A DNA stretch of 55,458 bases from an uncultured Tropicimonas sp. (GTDB lineage Bacteria; Pseudomonadota; Alphaproteobacteria; Rhodobacterales; Rhodobacteraceae), in contig CANLZY010000034.1 in assembly GCA_947495685.1 (NCBI GenBank), positions 1 through 55,458 on the forward strand, given 5' to 3'. The position numbers and the translations under genes are program-made. The notes beneath the pieces were generated by a model. The model had not been told where the DNA came from. It searched no databases and was given only the letters and a program-made list of their open reading frames with translations. This document shows positions 1 to 8,660 of this stretch, one piece after another; the stretch's first letter is position 1, and every line of letters starts with the position of its first letter.

Positions 1-650
1 ATACAGGCAGATGTCATCGCGTCTCATGACCCACAAGTGACACGCCTGACAAACAATGGGAATCCTTCGTAAGGTGGAGAACACTAGATCGCTTGCCTTG
101 ACCATGCTCTCGGCCCCCCGGACCAGGGTCCAAGCCAAACACAGTGGAGTGCCTTTTGGACGCGTTCGGAATCTTGCGATCCATGCCAGATGGCGCAGGC
201 AATACTCGACCATCCGGGAAAGCCGGAATCTCTTTTCCCTTCGGATCGGGAAATTGCTCACCGAAATCTCGATCAGTGCTGCCAGAAGGCAGCATTCAGT
301 CAACGTGATTTCCACAGCGAGGCAACTGGTGACCGAGCTCATTTCATAGCGGGTATTTGGCCGATATGAATTGACCTTGAGGAGGTCGAGCATACCGCAA
401 AATGTCTTTCGTCAGCACCCGTGGGACAGATTTGAGTATCTGAACAACGGATGATTCCTGGTTGAACGAAGCTTTCATGGAGTGAAGCTCAACAAGACAT
501 CTGGAAAGTCGCAGGCGGCTGCTGCCTCCGATTTGAACAATCACGGTGTCTCCGACGCCGAGGTCTGAACTGAAGGTTGATGAACGCCCATTTGGTGCAA
601 CCGGCTCCAAAGCATGTCCGGCACCCAGAAAATGACGTCACCGACGTCAC
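1..650. other. No convincing gene
   Basis: Several short open frames exist on both strands, but none has a recognisable domain, signal peptide or clear ribosome binding site. The least poor is an 88-codon minus-strand frame at 344-610, which matches nothing I recognise. Composition is somewhat less GC-rich than the neighbouring genes, as expected for intergenic or decayed DNA. Confidence 0.5.
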
Positions 651-651
651 C
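634..651. repeat. Two-copy 9-bp tandem repeat GACGTCACC
   Basis: GACGTCACC occurs twice head to tail. Each copy contains the palindrome GACGTC. It abuts the stop codon of the minus-strand AraC-type gene. It could be a protein-binding site or chance; nothing next to it depends on it in an obvious way. Confidence 0.5.
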
Positions 652-1676
652 TATGCGGAAGCTTGAGTTTTCCGCGTCCTTGATCGATGGCGCGTCCGAT
701 ATGCAATCGGGCTCTGCCCCGTCTTCGCCCGGTACGCGCGCGAGAAGTTCGAGGGGCTGCTGTAGCCCAGTTCCGCCGCAATCTCCGAGACACTGCGCTT
801 GTCCGACGTCAACAGGTCACGGGCCTTGTCCAGACGCAGGTCGTTGCGGATTTCTGCGACGCTGGTGTTGGCGTTGCGCAATGCGCGTTGAAGCTTCCAT
901 TTCGGGATGCCGATCGAGGTGGCAACCTTTTCAATTCCGAACTCCGGATCGGAGAGGTGCAGCCCGAGCAGGTGGCGGACTCTCTCGGCGAGATCGACAA
1001 TGCCCATTTCGGGAAGGCCAACCTCCGGCGTATCCGAGAGGTGTCTGACGTCTCCAAGGTCTCGTTCCAGCCAGCCGGACGGAAACCGTAGCGTGGTTCC
1101 CTTTGCTCCGGAGATCACGTTGGCGCGCGGAAGGATATCATCGGGGACGAGGCTCGCGTCCGAGGTCATCGCAATGCAGTCGTCCCAATTCGCCGCCGCG
1201 CCTTGCGACTGCTTGAGCAGTTCGACAAAGAACGATGTCGCAATGGCATCGGCAAAACGGACGCAGTCCCGAACGCCCTTGGGCCGGCCAAGCTTCCACA
1301 GCGCGATGCGTCCTTCGATTTCCAGCCTGTAGGTCGCGGCGCCGCCCTGATCTTCCGCCGTGACGCTGAAGCGGCGCAGGAACTCCCAGACTGTCGCGCA
1401 TTCCGACAACAACGCGTTGATCGGGCCCCAACCACCATTCGCCATGCGTTGTCCGATGCGCGCGCACAGGAAGGGATCGCCGATCTGAACCGTCGACCAT
1501 GCCAGGAACGCATACACCCGCCCTGCCGGAAGCATGGTTGCCGGGTCTTGCATCTGCAAAACGGATATCGACAATTGCCGCGCAAGCAGGTCGGTGCCGC
1601 ACCCCTGCGCCGACATGGCGTCCAGCACTGGATGCAGAAAGGCAATGCTCATCACGGGCGGCGATTGGGACTTCAT
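651..1676 (-). CDS. AraC-family transcriptional regulator
   Basis: 341-residue regulator. The N-terminal ~220 residues resemble the effector-binding arm of the AraC subgroup with an 'Arabinose_bd' domain (OruR/VirS-like). The C-terminal ~100 residues are a double helix-turn-helix: first helix pair around VATSIGIPKWKLQRALR, second around VSEIAAELGYSSPSNFSRAY, ending in the usual TGQSPIAYR. The start is an ATG. It is divergent from the dipeptidase-like gene at 1760 with 83 bases between them, so that gene and the broken porin behind it are the likely targets; this is inferred from position. The effector is unknown. Confidence 0.9.
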   Translation of the reverse strand: MKSQSPPVMSIAFLHPVLDAMSAQGCGTDLLARQLSISVLQMQDPATMLPAGRVYAFLAWSTVQIGDPFLCARIGQRMANGGWGPINALLSECATVWEFLRRFSVTAEDQGGAATYRLEIEGRIALWKLGRPKGVRDCVRFADAIATSFFVELLKQSQGAAANWDDCIAMTSDASLVPDDILPRANVISGAKGTTLRFPSGWLERDLGDVRHLSDTPEVGLPEMGIVDLAERVRHLLGLHLSDPEFGIEKVATSIGIPKWKLQRALRNANTSVAEIRNDLRLDKARDLLTSDKRSVSEIAAELGYSSPSNFSRAYRAKTGQSPIAYRTRHRSRTRKTQASA

Positions 1677-1759
1677 GGCTCACTCCAACACCCATCCGCT
1701 TGCCCGAACCAATCCGGAGCATTCATTCGGTGTGATTTTTCTGTGCAAGGCGTCACCTA

Positions 1760-3067
1760 ATGAAGCGCGAGGCGCTCCCTTTCCCGATACCGTGGCGCGA
1801 ACGGAAACTCGCCTCGGAGGTCGCCAGGAAGCGCCTGTTGTCATCGCTGCTTGTCAGCGCCGCCTTTGCCACGTCGGCATTCGCCAGTGAAGAAAGCAAA
1901 ACCTGGGACGCCTCGGCCGAGGCCAAACAGTTCGTCATGGACACGATTGTGATCGGCATGCTGGCCAGCCCATACGGCACCGGCTGGACCGAGTACGAAC
2001 AGCTTCACACGTATTTCGACCGGGCACGAGAAAATGGAATAACCGGGCACGAGTTCACGATCTCCGCGGCAGATATGACATGGGAGACCTTTCGAGAGCA
2101 GCACTACCATTTCCGCGCCGCAATGGCCGAGCAGCCGGAAAACTATCTGATTGTCCACAACACGCGCGACATTGAAGCCGCCCATATCCAAGGCAAGACA
2201 GCGGTGATCTGGAACAGCCAGTCTGCCGAGCTGTTGAATGGGGACCTGACGCGCATGGCGTTGCTCAAGGACATCGGGATCAAGAGCATGATCCTTGCCT
2301 ACAACGATACCTTTCGGACCGGCTCGGGACAGCTTTCGGCCTACAATGGCCTGGACATCGGCCTGATGCCTTATGGCAAGAAGGTAATCGACGAGCTTGT
2401 TCACTTTGGCATCCTGCTCGATTTGAGCCACACAGGTTCAAGGACGGCGAATGATGCCATGGACTACATGGACGAGACCTATCCGGGCGTTCCCTACGTC
2501 TATACACATTCTGTCCCGGCGGGCCTGTATGCGAACGAGCCGAACCGGACGGCGCGGGGGTGCTACAGAGCCATTCCCGACGACGAGGCAATCCGGGCCG
2601 CAGCGTCCGGCGGATATGTGTCTCCGACCTTTACCGAATGGATGATGGACGGCGTCTGGCCAGAGGATATCTCGCCCAGGCAAGCCGCCGAAATGATCGA
2701 CTACTATGTGAAACTGGTGGGTGTCGACCATGTCGGCATCGCCACGGATGACATGTTCTCGACGGAACTGGTGATGCAGTTCGCCGAGGCAAATGCCGAC
2801 CTTTACAACGATGGCCGCTACATGACCGACGCTTTCGCGAAAGGGGCAACGGGCAATGGGGAGCTGGCCAAGATCCTGGCTGCCATCACCGACGATCTGT
2901 GGGAATGCGGCTACACGAACGAGGATCTCGCCAAGATCTACGGCGGCAACAAGATGCGGGTCTATGCACAGGTCTGGGAAGGCAAGCCGCCGGAGCAGTT
3001 CCTGAAGGAATACCCCGAGCGGCTGCGCTTGCGCGAGGAACTGCGCAACGGGTTCTACGCACGCTGA
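1760..3067 (+). CDS. M19 membrane-dipeptidase-like exported protein, probably atypical active site
   Basis: 435 residues. A charged N-terminus and a hydrophobic stretch ending in TSAFA (about residues 27-42) look like a signal sequence, so the protein should be periplasmic. The fold signature of the M19 (renal dipeptidase) family is visible: LLDLSHTG, the later THS histidine, and a GIATDD segment where the family has GSDFDG. The usual N-terminal DGHNDL metal motif is not seen (MDTIVIGML stands there), and the bridging glutamate region reads NSQSAELL. It may therefore belong to a divergent subgroup that is not a standard di-zinc dipeptidase. A terminator-like hairpin and a porin pseudogene follow. 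A ribosome-binding AAGG lies 9 bases before the ATG. Confidence 0.8.
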   Translation: MKREALPFPIPWRERKLASEVARKRLLSSLLVSAAFATSAFASEESKTWDASAEAKQFVMDTIVIGMLASPYGTGWTEYEQLHTYFDRARENGITGHEFTISAADMTWETFREQHYHFRAAMAEQPENYLIVHNTRDIEAAHIQGKTAVIWNSQSAELLNGDLTRMALLKDIGIKSMILAYNDTFRTGSGQLSAYNGLDIGLMPYGKKVIDELVHFGILLDLSHTGSRTANDAMDYMDETYPGVPYVYTHSVPAGLYANEPNRTARGCYRAIPDDEAIRAAASGGYVSPTFTEWMMDGVWPEDISPRQAAEMIDYYVKLVGVDHVGIATDDMFSTELVMQFAEANADLYNDGRYMTDAFAKGATGNGELAKILAAITDDLWECGYTNEDLAKIYGGNKMRVYAQVWEGKPPEQFLKEYPERLRLREELRNGFYAR

Positions 3068-3076
3068 CCCCATCGC

Positions 3077-3106
3077 AACCCGGCCGCCGGACTGCGCGGC
3101 CGGGTT
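3077..3106 (+). terminator. Hairpin after the dipeptidase-like gene
   Basis: Perfect 10-bp inverted repeat AACCCGGCCG / CGGCCGGGTT with a 10-base loop, starting 9 bases after the stop codon. No strong T-run follows (only TTCCTC), so it may act as a weak terminator or an mRNA-stabilising stem. Confidence 0.6.
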
Positions 3107-3156
3107 CCTCACAATCAACCGCCAGATCTTGGCGGCCCGCACAGATCGATGCAGGC

Positions 3157-4340
3157 ATGAGCAGACTGATCCTTGCCCTCGTTTCGCTCGCGTTGGCGAC
3201 TGGCGCTCATGCGCAGGAAGGTGGCCTGTCAGGGCCGTCCTCGGTAGCCGCAGATCTGGCCCCCGGCGACGGCCTGACCGATTCGCAGGTCCGGTCGGAG
3301 TTTCCGCGCAACATCGTCCCGGGCTGGTTCGCCTGGAAGGACGGGTTGGCGGAACAGGGCATCGCATTCAACATCGATTATCTCTCGCTTGGCCAGTGGT
3401 CGAGTTCCGATCAGGGTGCAGGAGAGGCCGGGGGAGGAATGCTGCGCTTCTATGGAAACTGGAACGCGACCGAAAACGGGTCGCTGACCTTCAAGGTTGA
3501 AAACCGGCATCGCTACTGAGAGGTCGCGCCACAGTTTCTCGGGCTCGACAGCGGAGCCTTGTCGATCACCGGCACTGCGTTCAATGACAGTGAAACGCTG
3601 CTGACCAACCTGTTCTGGACCCAACGAGATCCGGAAGGCCGCCGGACATTTCAGGCGGGTCAGGTCGACGTGACCGATTTTCTGGACCTCTACGGCGCCG
3701 TCAGCCCCTGCACGGCCTTCCAGAACCTCGCCTTCAACACCAACCCGACGATCAATGCGCCCAACCCGGGGCTAGGGATCGCAGGTGGCGTCGACCTCGG
3801 ATCGAACTTCTATGCTGTCGGCAGCCTCGCAGACGCGAATGCCGACCCAGCGGCGCCAAACCTGAACGTTCTCAATGACGGAGATCTCTTCAAGAGTATC
3901 GAGATCGGCTACACGAGCGGGCGCGACAGGATCTATCTGGACAATGTTCACCTGACCTTCTGGCACGCGGACGAAGCCGAAGATGGCAGCCGGGCCGAGG
4001 ATTATGGCGCGACCTTCTCGGCCGCATGGTTCATCAACAATGAGTGGCTCCCTTTCATTCGCGCCGGCGCCTCTCGGGGCACCGCCGCACTCTATGAACG
4101 CTCACTCTCAACCGGGATCGCCTGGTATGGCCGGAACACCGACGCCGCAGGTGTGGGGCTGAACCGGGCCGAGGCAAACGGGATCGACGGCACCCAGTTC
4201 ACCTCCGAAGCATTCTACAGGTTCACCATCAGCCCCGGCCTGCAAGTCACACCATCCGTGCAGTTCATCTCCAACCCGCTGCTGGCCCCATCACAAGACA
4301 GCATCACGGTACTCGGGCTCAGAACGCGCATCGTTTCTGA
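3157..4340 (+). pseudogene. OprB-type carbohydrate porin, broken by an in-frame stop and a probable frameshift
   Basis: The start at 3157 gives a clean signal peptide (ends GAHAQ) and mature OprB-like sequence (FPRNIVPGWFAWKDGL, FYGNWNATENGSLTFKVENR). A TGA at 3517-3519 interrupts it after RHRY. The same frame then continues as porin for some 270 residues (ITGTAFNDSETLLTNLFW, LGSNFYAVGS, AWYGRNT, VQFISNP). A glycine codon GGA to TGA change would explain the stop. At the 3' end the frame runs past GLRTRIV into an unrelated tail to 4482. Adding one T in the TTT at 4334-4336 would give RIVF followed by stop at 4338-4340, the expected C-terminal aromatic of an outer-membrane barrel. Two lesions argue for a true pseudogene over a single sequencing error. 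Confidence 0.8.
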
Positions 4341-4714
4341 GAGTTCAAGGCACACCTTCACCCGTTTCCGCGTCCCCGTCGGGGTTCTTTTCATCCGTGA
4401 CGGAAAAACGGCGATTGTGCCCGACCCGGACCGATCAAGCATTGGTCCGATCGACCATGAACGGTCGTTCCGGACATTTTGATCGAATGCGGAGATTGGG
4501 CCGACCTCGAAGCTTTCATGAGGTTTGTACCTCGCCTGAACGTCTCATCTGTTTGGAACTACCGTTTCTGTATCTGTGGCGGGCCAGTCGTTGGATGGCA
4601 GCAGACTGCAATTGAACAGAGCGCCCTCGTCCCGCGCAATCCTCCAGCCTGGGGTGCAAATGCTCGGCGCGCCGGGGGTTCGGAGCGGAGGTCAGCCCCC
4701 TGCGTCGAATGCGG
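4341..4714. other. No gene seen
   Basis: Between the porin remnant and the 3' end of the minus-strand polysaccharide operon. Only overlapping short frames without recognisable features. The readthrough tail of the broken porin frame ends at 4482. Confidence 0.5.
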
Positions 4715-5473
4715 TCATTCCGGATCACCGCACAGCGCGTTGTCCAACGCGGAAATTGCATCGGGCTCAGCAAGATTTGCGGCCGATGCACCAAGGACCT
4801 GTTCCAGGGCCCGACGCGTTCTGGCACCGACAAATCCGTCCAGCGGCCCCGGGTTGGCCCCGGCCTCCAGCAACAACCGTTGCAGCGTCAACCCGTTCGG
4901 CCCATCTGGTAGTGTGGCAAGACCGCAGGCGGCCGTTTCGGTGGTACTTCCATCCGTCTCACCGGCCGTTGCGGATTTGTCCGCCCCCTGCCCCGCCACG
5001 GTCAGCGTGCCGTCGGTGCCTTCCGGCCCGGCAGCCTCGCCCGAGGTGACGCCGCCTTCTGCCAGCGCAGTGGCCTCAGCGTTCTCGGCCCTCCGACCAG
5101 CATACCCGGCATCCGACAGGCAGCGTCCCAGGTCATCGGCTATCTCCAGTGCCGGCACAGGGGGTGTGCCATCGATAGCTTTTCGACACGCCTTGCCCCC
5201 GCCATCGCAAACGACCGAAATTGTCCAGGCCGGGCGAGACGCCTCCGGTTGCAGCACGGCCTCTTCGTTCGACCAGATCCGGTAAAAGAAGCCGTCGATC
5301 CAACCTTCTTGCCAGATACCGGGGAACCGGGGCGACGGGACATCCGCATGACGTGTTTGGCTACCGGTGGCGCCGGGGAATGGACGGGAGAATGTTTCGG
5401 ACACGCAGGTCTCGGCAACGGCTGCGGTGGCGAACCCAAGCATCGCCACGAGCGAGCAGGCGACGAACCGCAT
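4715..5473 (-). CDS. Exported protein with C-terminal peptidoglycan-binding-like domain
   Basis: 252 residues, last gene of the nine-gene operon. A signal peptide ends near AAVAE. Residues ~50-125 form a small domain with two cysteines and the pattern GFFYRI..., WTISVVC, C...DGTPPVP, DDLGRCL. The domain resembles residues 70-160 of the outer-membrane-like protein at 17334-18938. A low-complexity acidic linker follows. The C-terminal ~70 residues (LQRLLLEAGANPGPLDGFVGARTRRALEQ) fit a PG_binding_1 repeat. The ATG lies in TGATG, overlapping the upstream stop by one base, which implies coupled translation; a GTG one codon earlier is the alternative. It probably acts in the periplasm as an accessory to polysaccharide assembly or export (inference). 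Confidence 0.75.
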   Translation of the reverse strand: MRFVACSLVAMLGFATAAVAETCVSETFSRPFPGATGSQTRHADVPSPRFPGIWQEGWIDGFFYRIWSNEEAVLQPEASRPAWTISVVCDGGGKACRKAIDGTPPVPALEIADDLGRCLSDAGYAGRRAENAEATALAEGGVTSGEAAGPEGTDGTLTVAGQGADKSATAGETDGSTTETAACGLATLPDGPNGLTLQRLLLEAGANPGPLDGFVGARTRRALEQVLGASAANLAEPDAISALDNALCGDPE

Positions 5474-6831
5474 CACCGGCTCGCCTGAAGCAGCGGGCCG
5501 TGGGCCCGGAACGCAATCGACGCCAGGACCACCGCGTTGGTATTCGTTGTCACGGAACCATTCGTCGTCCCATCCTGTTCATAGATCCCCTCGGGCCAGC
5601 CCCGCTCCGGGTCTCCCAGGGGAGCGACGGCTGCGACCAGTTCCTTGGTGTAGTCAGTCCCGAACAGCGCATCCCAGGCAAAGGCGGATTTCGTGCTGAG
5701 GGTGCGTTTGCTGTCCATTCGTTCGCCCTTGAACGTCATGACGGCCCAAGGCGCTCCGCCGCCCCAGATCGAGGAATAGATAAAGTAGGGTGCAACATCG
5801 AGGTGGGATTCGCTGACCGCAGTCAGAACACCGGTCTCGCGATATCGCGCTTCTTGCGCATTGTAGATCGCGGTGGCAAATCGGTGCGACCGCGCGTCAA
5901 ATCCAAACTCCAGCCCGTCGAACACGTAGGGTTCGCTGACCGTGAAGGCCGGGGTGGTGTTCCGGTGCAGACGGGTATCGACCGGGATCGGGTGGCCCTC
6001 GACGTCTTTTACCATCAACGTGTCCCCGACCCGATAGGCGTGATACATGTCAAAGCCAAACAGCATCATCGCCTTGGCGGCGTATTGTTCGTAGCCGACA
6101 CGGCCTTCCTGATCGTGGCGCAGCTTTCCATCGACAAGGTTGCCTCCGATCAGCAATCCGTCTTTGACCATCTCGGACAGGGCCCAACCATCCAGCACGT
6201 CATCGACCTCGGGGGAAAGTTCGGGAAAGGTCTGCTGAACGAGGCCGAGCGTGCCGACGATCCGCGCGATGTCAAGCGCCGACCAGCCAAGCCCACGCTC
6301 GACCGGCTTGTTGGAATAATCGACCAGTTCACCGGTCTGAACATTGTAGGCCTTGTTGGGCAGAAGGTCATCGAACAGCCGCATTTCGCCCAGCGTCTGC
6401 AGCGTCAGGGCAATCCGGGCCTGCGCCTCGGCCTCATCGATCAGGCCCAGCTTGTTGGCCGAGATCACGGCCACGAAATAGGAGCCGGTTTCCCACATTG
6501 TGGTGGAGGGATACTGGTCGGCGGAGTTCACAAGCCCCGTTTGCAGGTCCGTGTTGTTCTTGAAGTACCGCCAGGCGATTGCGGCGAATTCAAGGTCTTG
6601 CGGCGTGCTCTTGCTGGGCACAGTCAAGGGCAACGGGGCCACGTCTTCAAACACAGCCATGGCTGATTTCCCCTCCAGAGGCGCCATCTTCGGGCCCTGT
6701 TGCTCCGCCACGTCCGACGGTTCGTTGGCAACACGGTTCTCAATTGACGTGACCAACGCAAGACCACACCCCAGCGCAACGAGGAAGATGATGTGGCTTC
6801 GGGCCTTGACCAGGTTTTCACGAAAGCTCAT
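5473..6831 (-). CDS. DUF3131 domain protein, membrane-anchored periplasmic
   Basis: 452 residues. One N-terminal hydrophobic segment (IIFLVALGCGLALVTSI) anchors it; the rest should be periplasmic. Residues ~80-450 show the DUF3131 pattern: AIAWRYFKNNTDLQTGLVNS, YPSTTMWETGSYF, GWSALDIAR, GRVGYEQYAAKAMMLFGFD and FAWDALFGTDYT. The fold is predicted to be an alpha/alpha barrel like glucoamylases, so a glycan-processing role is plausible; no catalytic residues can be assigned with confidence. It is paralogous to the protein at 9809-11536 in the same operon. It overlaps its neighbours on both sides (ATGA with the glycosyltransferase, TGATG with the next gene). Confidence 0.85.
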   Translation of the reverse strand: MSFRENLVKARSHIIFLVALGCGLALVTSIENRVANEPSDVAEQQGPKMAPLEGKSAMAVFEDVAPLPLTVPSKSTPQDLEFAAIAWRYFKNNTDLQTGLVNSADQYPSTTMWETGSYFVAVISANKLGLIDEAEAQARIALTLQTLGEMRLFDDLLPNKAYNVQTGELVDYSNKPVERGLGWSALDIARIVGTLGLVQQTFPELSPEVDDVLDGWALSEMVKDGLLIGGNLVDGKLRHDQEGRVGYEQYAAKAMMLFGFDMYHAYRVGDTLMVKDVEGHPIPVDTRLHRNTTPAFTVSEPYVFDGLEFGFDARSHRFATAIYNAQEARYRETGVLTAVSESHLDVAPYFIYSSIWGGGAPWAVMTFKGERMDSKRTLSTKSAFAWDALFGTDYTKELVAAVAPLGDPERGWPEGIYEQDGTTNGSVTTNTNAVVLASIAFRAHGPLLQASR

Positions 6832-8657
6832 TTGGTGTCGGTTCCTTCATCGGCAGAGGGCGGCAGCCACAGCGCGGCCGAGATAATGCCTGCCATGGCA
6901 AGACAATTGTTCAATCCCCAGAGAAGATTGGCGACGACGCCGCTGGTCGAATGCGGGGTGCCGCCGACCCATAGCGCGCCCACGGCCCAGATCGAGGCCA
7001 GCACGGTCAGTGCCACAACCGCGATCTGGGGCCGAACGAGGCGGAGGAAGCTGCCCGATTGGCGCACCTTCGGCGTCACGGGAAAGGAGATTTTTTCGCC
7101 CTTGGCAACGGTCAGGATGGCGCGAAGCCCGAGAGGGAAGAAGGACAGGTAACTTGCCTTTGCATCATACCCCGAGATGCCCCAGGTCCCGACCATCATG
7201 GCCAGTTCGAGGGACACAAGGAACGGAACCAGATGCAGGAAAAACTCGTCGGAATAGGCGGATACCGGCGCGATCCCCGACAACAGGTAGATGACAGGTG
7301 CGAACAGGAAGATGATGTTCCAGAGCGGTGCAAGGTAAGAAAAGAAGGTCGTCCCGTACATCAGCTTCTGCGGGATCGACAAGCCCTTTCGAAACAACGG
7401 GTTGTCGTTCACCAGGATGTCGAGACTGCCGCCGGCATATTTGTAGCGTTGCACCGTCCAGGTCAGCAGATCCTGAGGTGACAGCATCTTGCTCTCGACG
7501 ATCGGGTGCATCTTCGACTTCCAGCCCCGTTCCCGGTCGGAGTGCAGGACGATCGAGGTGAAGATGTCCTCCGACACGTGGAACTTGTAGGGTGTGAGCG
7601 CTTCGGTGGTGGCGGCCTCGGTTCGGATGGCCTCCATGAGCTCCGGGGCAACGACACGCTCCTTGCTGGAGACGGTGATGATCTCTTCCTGATCAAAGGT
7701 GCGCTTTTCGACCTTCGCGCCAAAGCTTCGAAGGGCGGCTTCCATCACCGCCTCGCGACGGTGGATCGACCCCGCACCACAGCAGAACGAGGCGTTGACC
7801 CGGTTTCTGCGTCGCTGGATCACATCGTAGAACATCTTGGGATCGTTCACGAATGGGTCCTGGCCCAGCGTGACGGGGCCAAAGATCCGCTCGATGATCC
7901 GCCCGATCCGACCACCGAGCGCGCCAAACCGCCGTTCCAGCCTGACGGGCAGCCTTTCGCCTTCGGGCAGGTCATAGAACCACTGCGGCGTCTGTACCCA
8001 GGCCACCTTGGGGTCACGGAAATAGCCAAGCGTATGCTCCAGAAAGGTCGGGAACGGGCGTGTGTCCGCATCACAGATAAGGATGAAGTCGCCGTGGGTC
8101 TGCTCCATCGCGTGACGCAGGTTGCCGGCCTTGAACCCCTCGTTGGAACTGCGGGCGATGTAGTTGACGCCCTCCTGTTCCGCGACCGCACGCATCGCAT
8201 CACGCCGCCCGTCGTCAAGAACATGGAGTCTCACGTCGATCGGATGCGGATAGGTCATCTTCCGGGCATCCTGGATACCAATCCGGACAAGCTCGGGTTC
8301 TTCGTCATAGGTCGCGAACATCACGTCGACCGACAGCATGCGCGCCGCCTCGGGATGGCCGGTTGTGACATCCCGAAGGGTGTCCGGCGCAGGGGCGATG
8401 TTGATCGGGTCGTCCTTCCACAGATTGAAGACGAACAGGATCATTCCGACGTAGGCGCAGGTCTCGGCCGCCACCAGCGGAATGGCGAACCAGAGCGCAT
8501 CGGGATTGAGGGAATCCGTCCAGCGCCACCAGATGTACCAGGCCCCGATGACCAAGGCGATGGTGGCGAGAAACTGCCAGATGCCCTCCCGAGTGGCGGA
8601 ATATGGCAGCGGTCCCTCGGGGACACGATCCTCGAATTTCCGGAAGTAGTCGTCCAT
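6828..8657 (-). CDS. Family 2 processive glycosyltransferase (cellulose-synthase-like)
   Basis: 609 residues. Two N-terminal membrane helices (~27-45, 55-78) precede a cytoplasmic GT2 domain carrying the UDP-sugar aspartates: DDG at 148-150, DAD at 196-198 and the catalytic-base-like SED at 362-364. The acceptor motif QxxRW of processive synthases is present only in altered form, QRYKY at 403-407. At least four membrane helices follow (~430-600). No PilZ domain is seen, so direct c-di-GMP control as in BcsA is not indicated. It is probably the polymerase of the operon's polysaccharide. The polymer cannot be named; beta-glucans are made by the nearest families. A 3-base gap separates it from the acyltransferase gene, and its stop overlaps the next start. 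Confidence 0.88.
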   Translation of the reverse strand: MDDYFRKFEDRVPEGPLPYSATREGIWQFLATIALVIGAWYIWWRWTDSLNPDALWFAIPLVAAETCAYVGMILFVFNLWKDDPINIAPAPDTLRDVTTGHPEAARMLSVDVMFATYDEEPELVRIGIQDARKMTYPHPIDVRLHVLDDGRRDAMRAVAEQEGVNYIARSSNEGFKAGNLRHAMEQTHGDFILICDADTRPFPTFLEHTLGYFRDPKVAWVQTPQWFYDLPEGERLPVRLERRFGALGGRIGRIIERIFGPVTLGQDPFVNDPKMFYDVIQRRRNRVNASFCCGAGSIHRREAVMEAALRSFGAKVEKRTFDQEEIITVSSKERVVAPELMEAIRTEAATTEALTPYKFHVSEDIFTSIVLHSDRERGWKSKMHPIVESKMLSPQDLLTWTVQRYKYAGGSLDILVNDNPLFRKGLSIPQKLMYGTTFFSYLAPLWNIIFLFAPVIYLLSGIAPVSAYSDEFFLHLVPFLVSLELAMMVGTWGISGYDAKASYLSFFPLGLRAILTVAKGEKISFPVTPKVRQSGSFLRLVRPQIAVVALTVLASIWAVGALWVGGTPHSTSGVVANLLWGLNNCLAMAGIISAALWLPPSADEGTDTK

Positions 8658-8660
8658 CTC

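Noticed and set aside
344-610. Possible small PilZ-like protein on the minus strand
   Set aside because: The translation has a vague beta-rich look (VGDTVIVQIGG) but lacks the RxxxR and DxSxxG motifs of PilZ domains.
3517-3519. Reading the in-frame TGA of the porin as selenocysteine
   Set aside because: Porins are not selenoproteins, no SECIS-like hairpin follows directly, the position fits a glycine, and a second lesion exists at the 3' end.
5221-6666. A 481-codon plus-strand open frame
   Set aside because: Antisense to the DUF3131 gene at 5473-6831; arginine-rich low-complexity translation without recognisable family.
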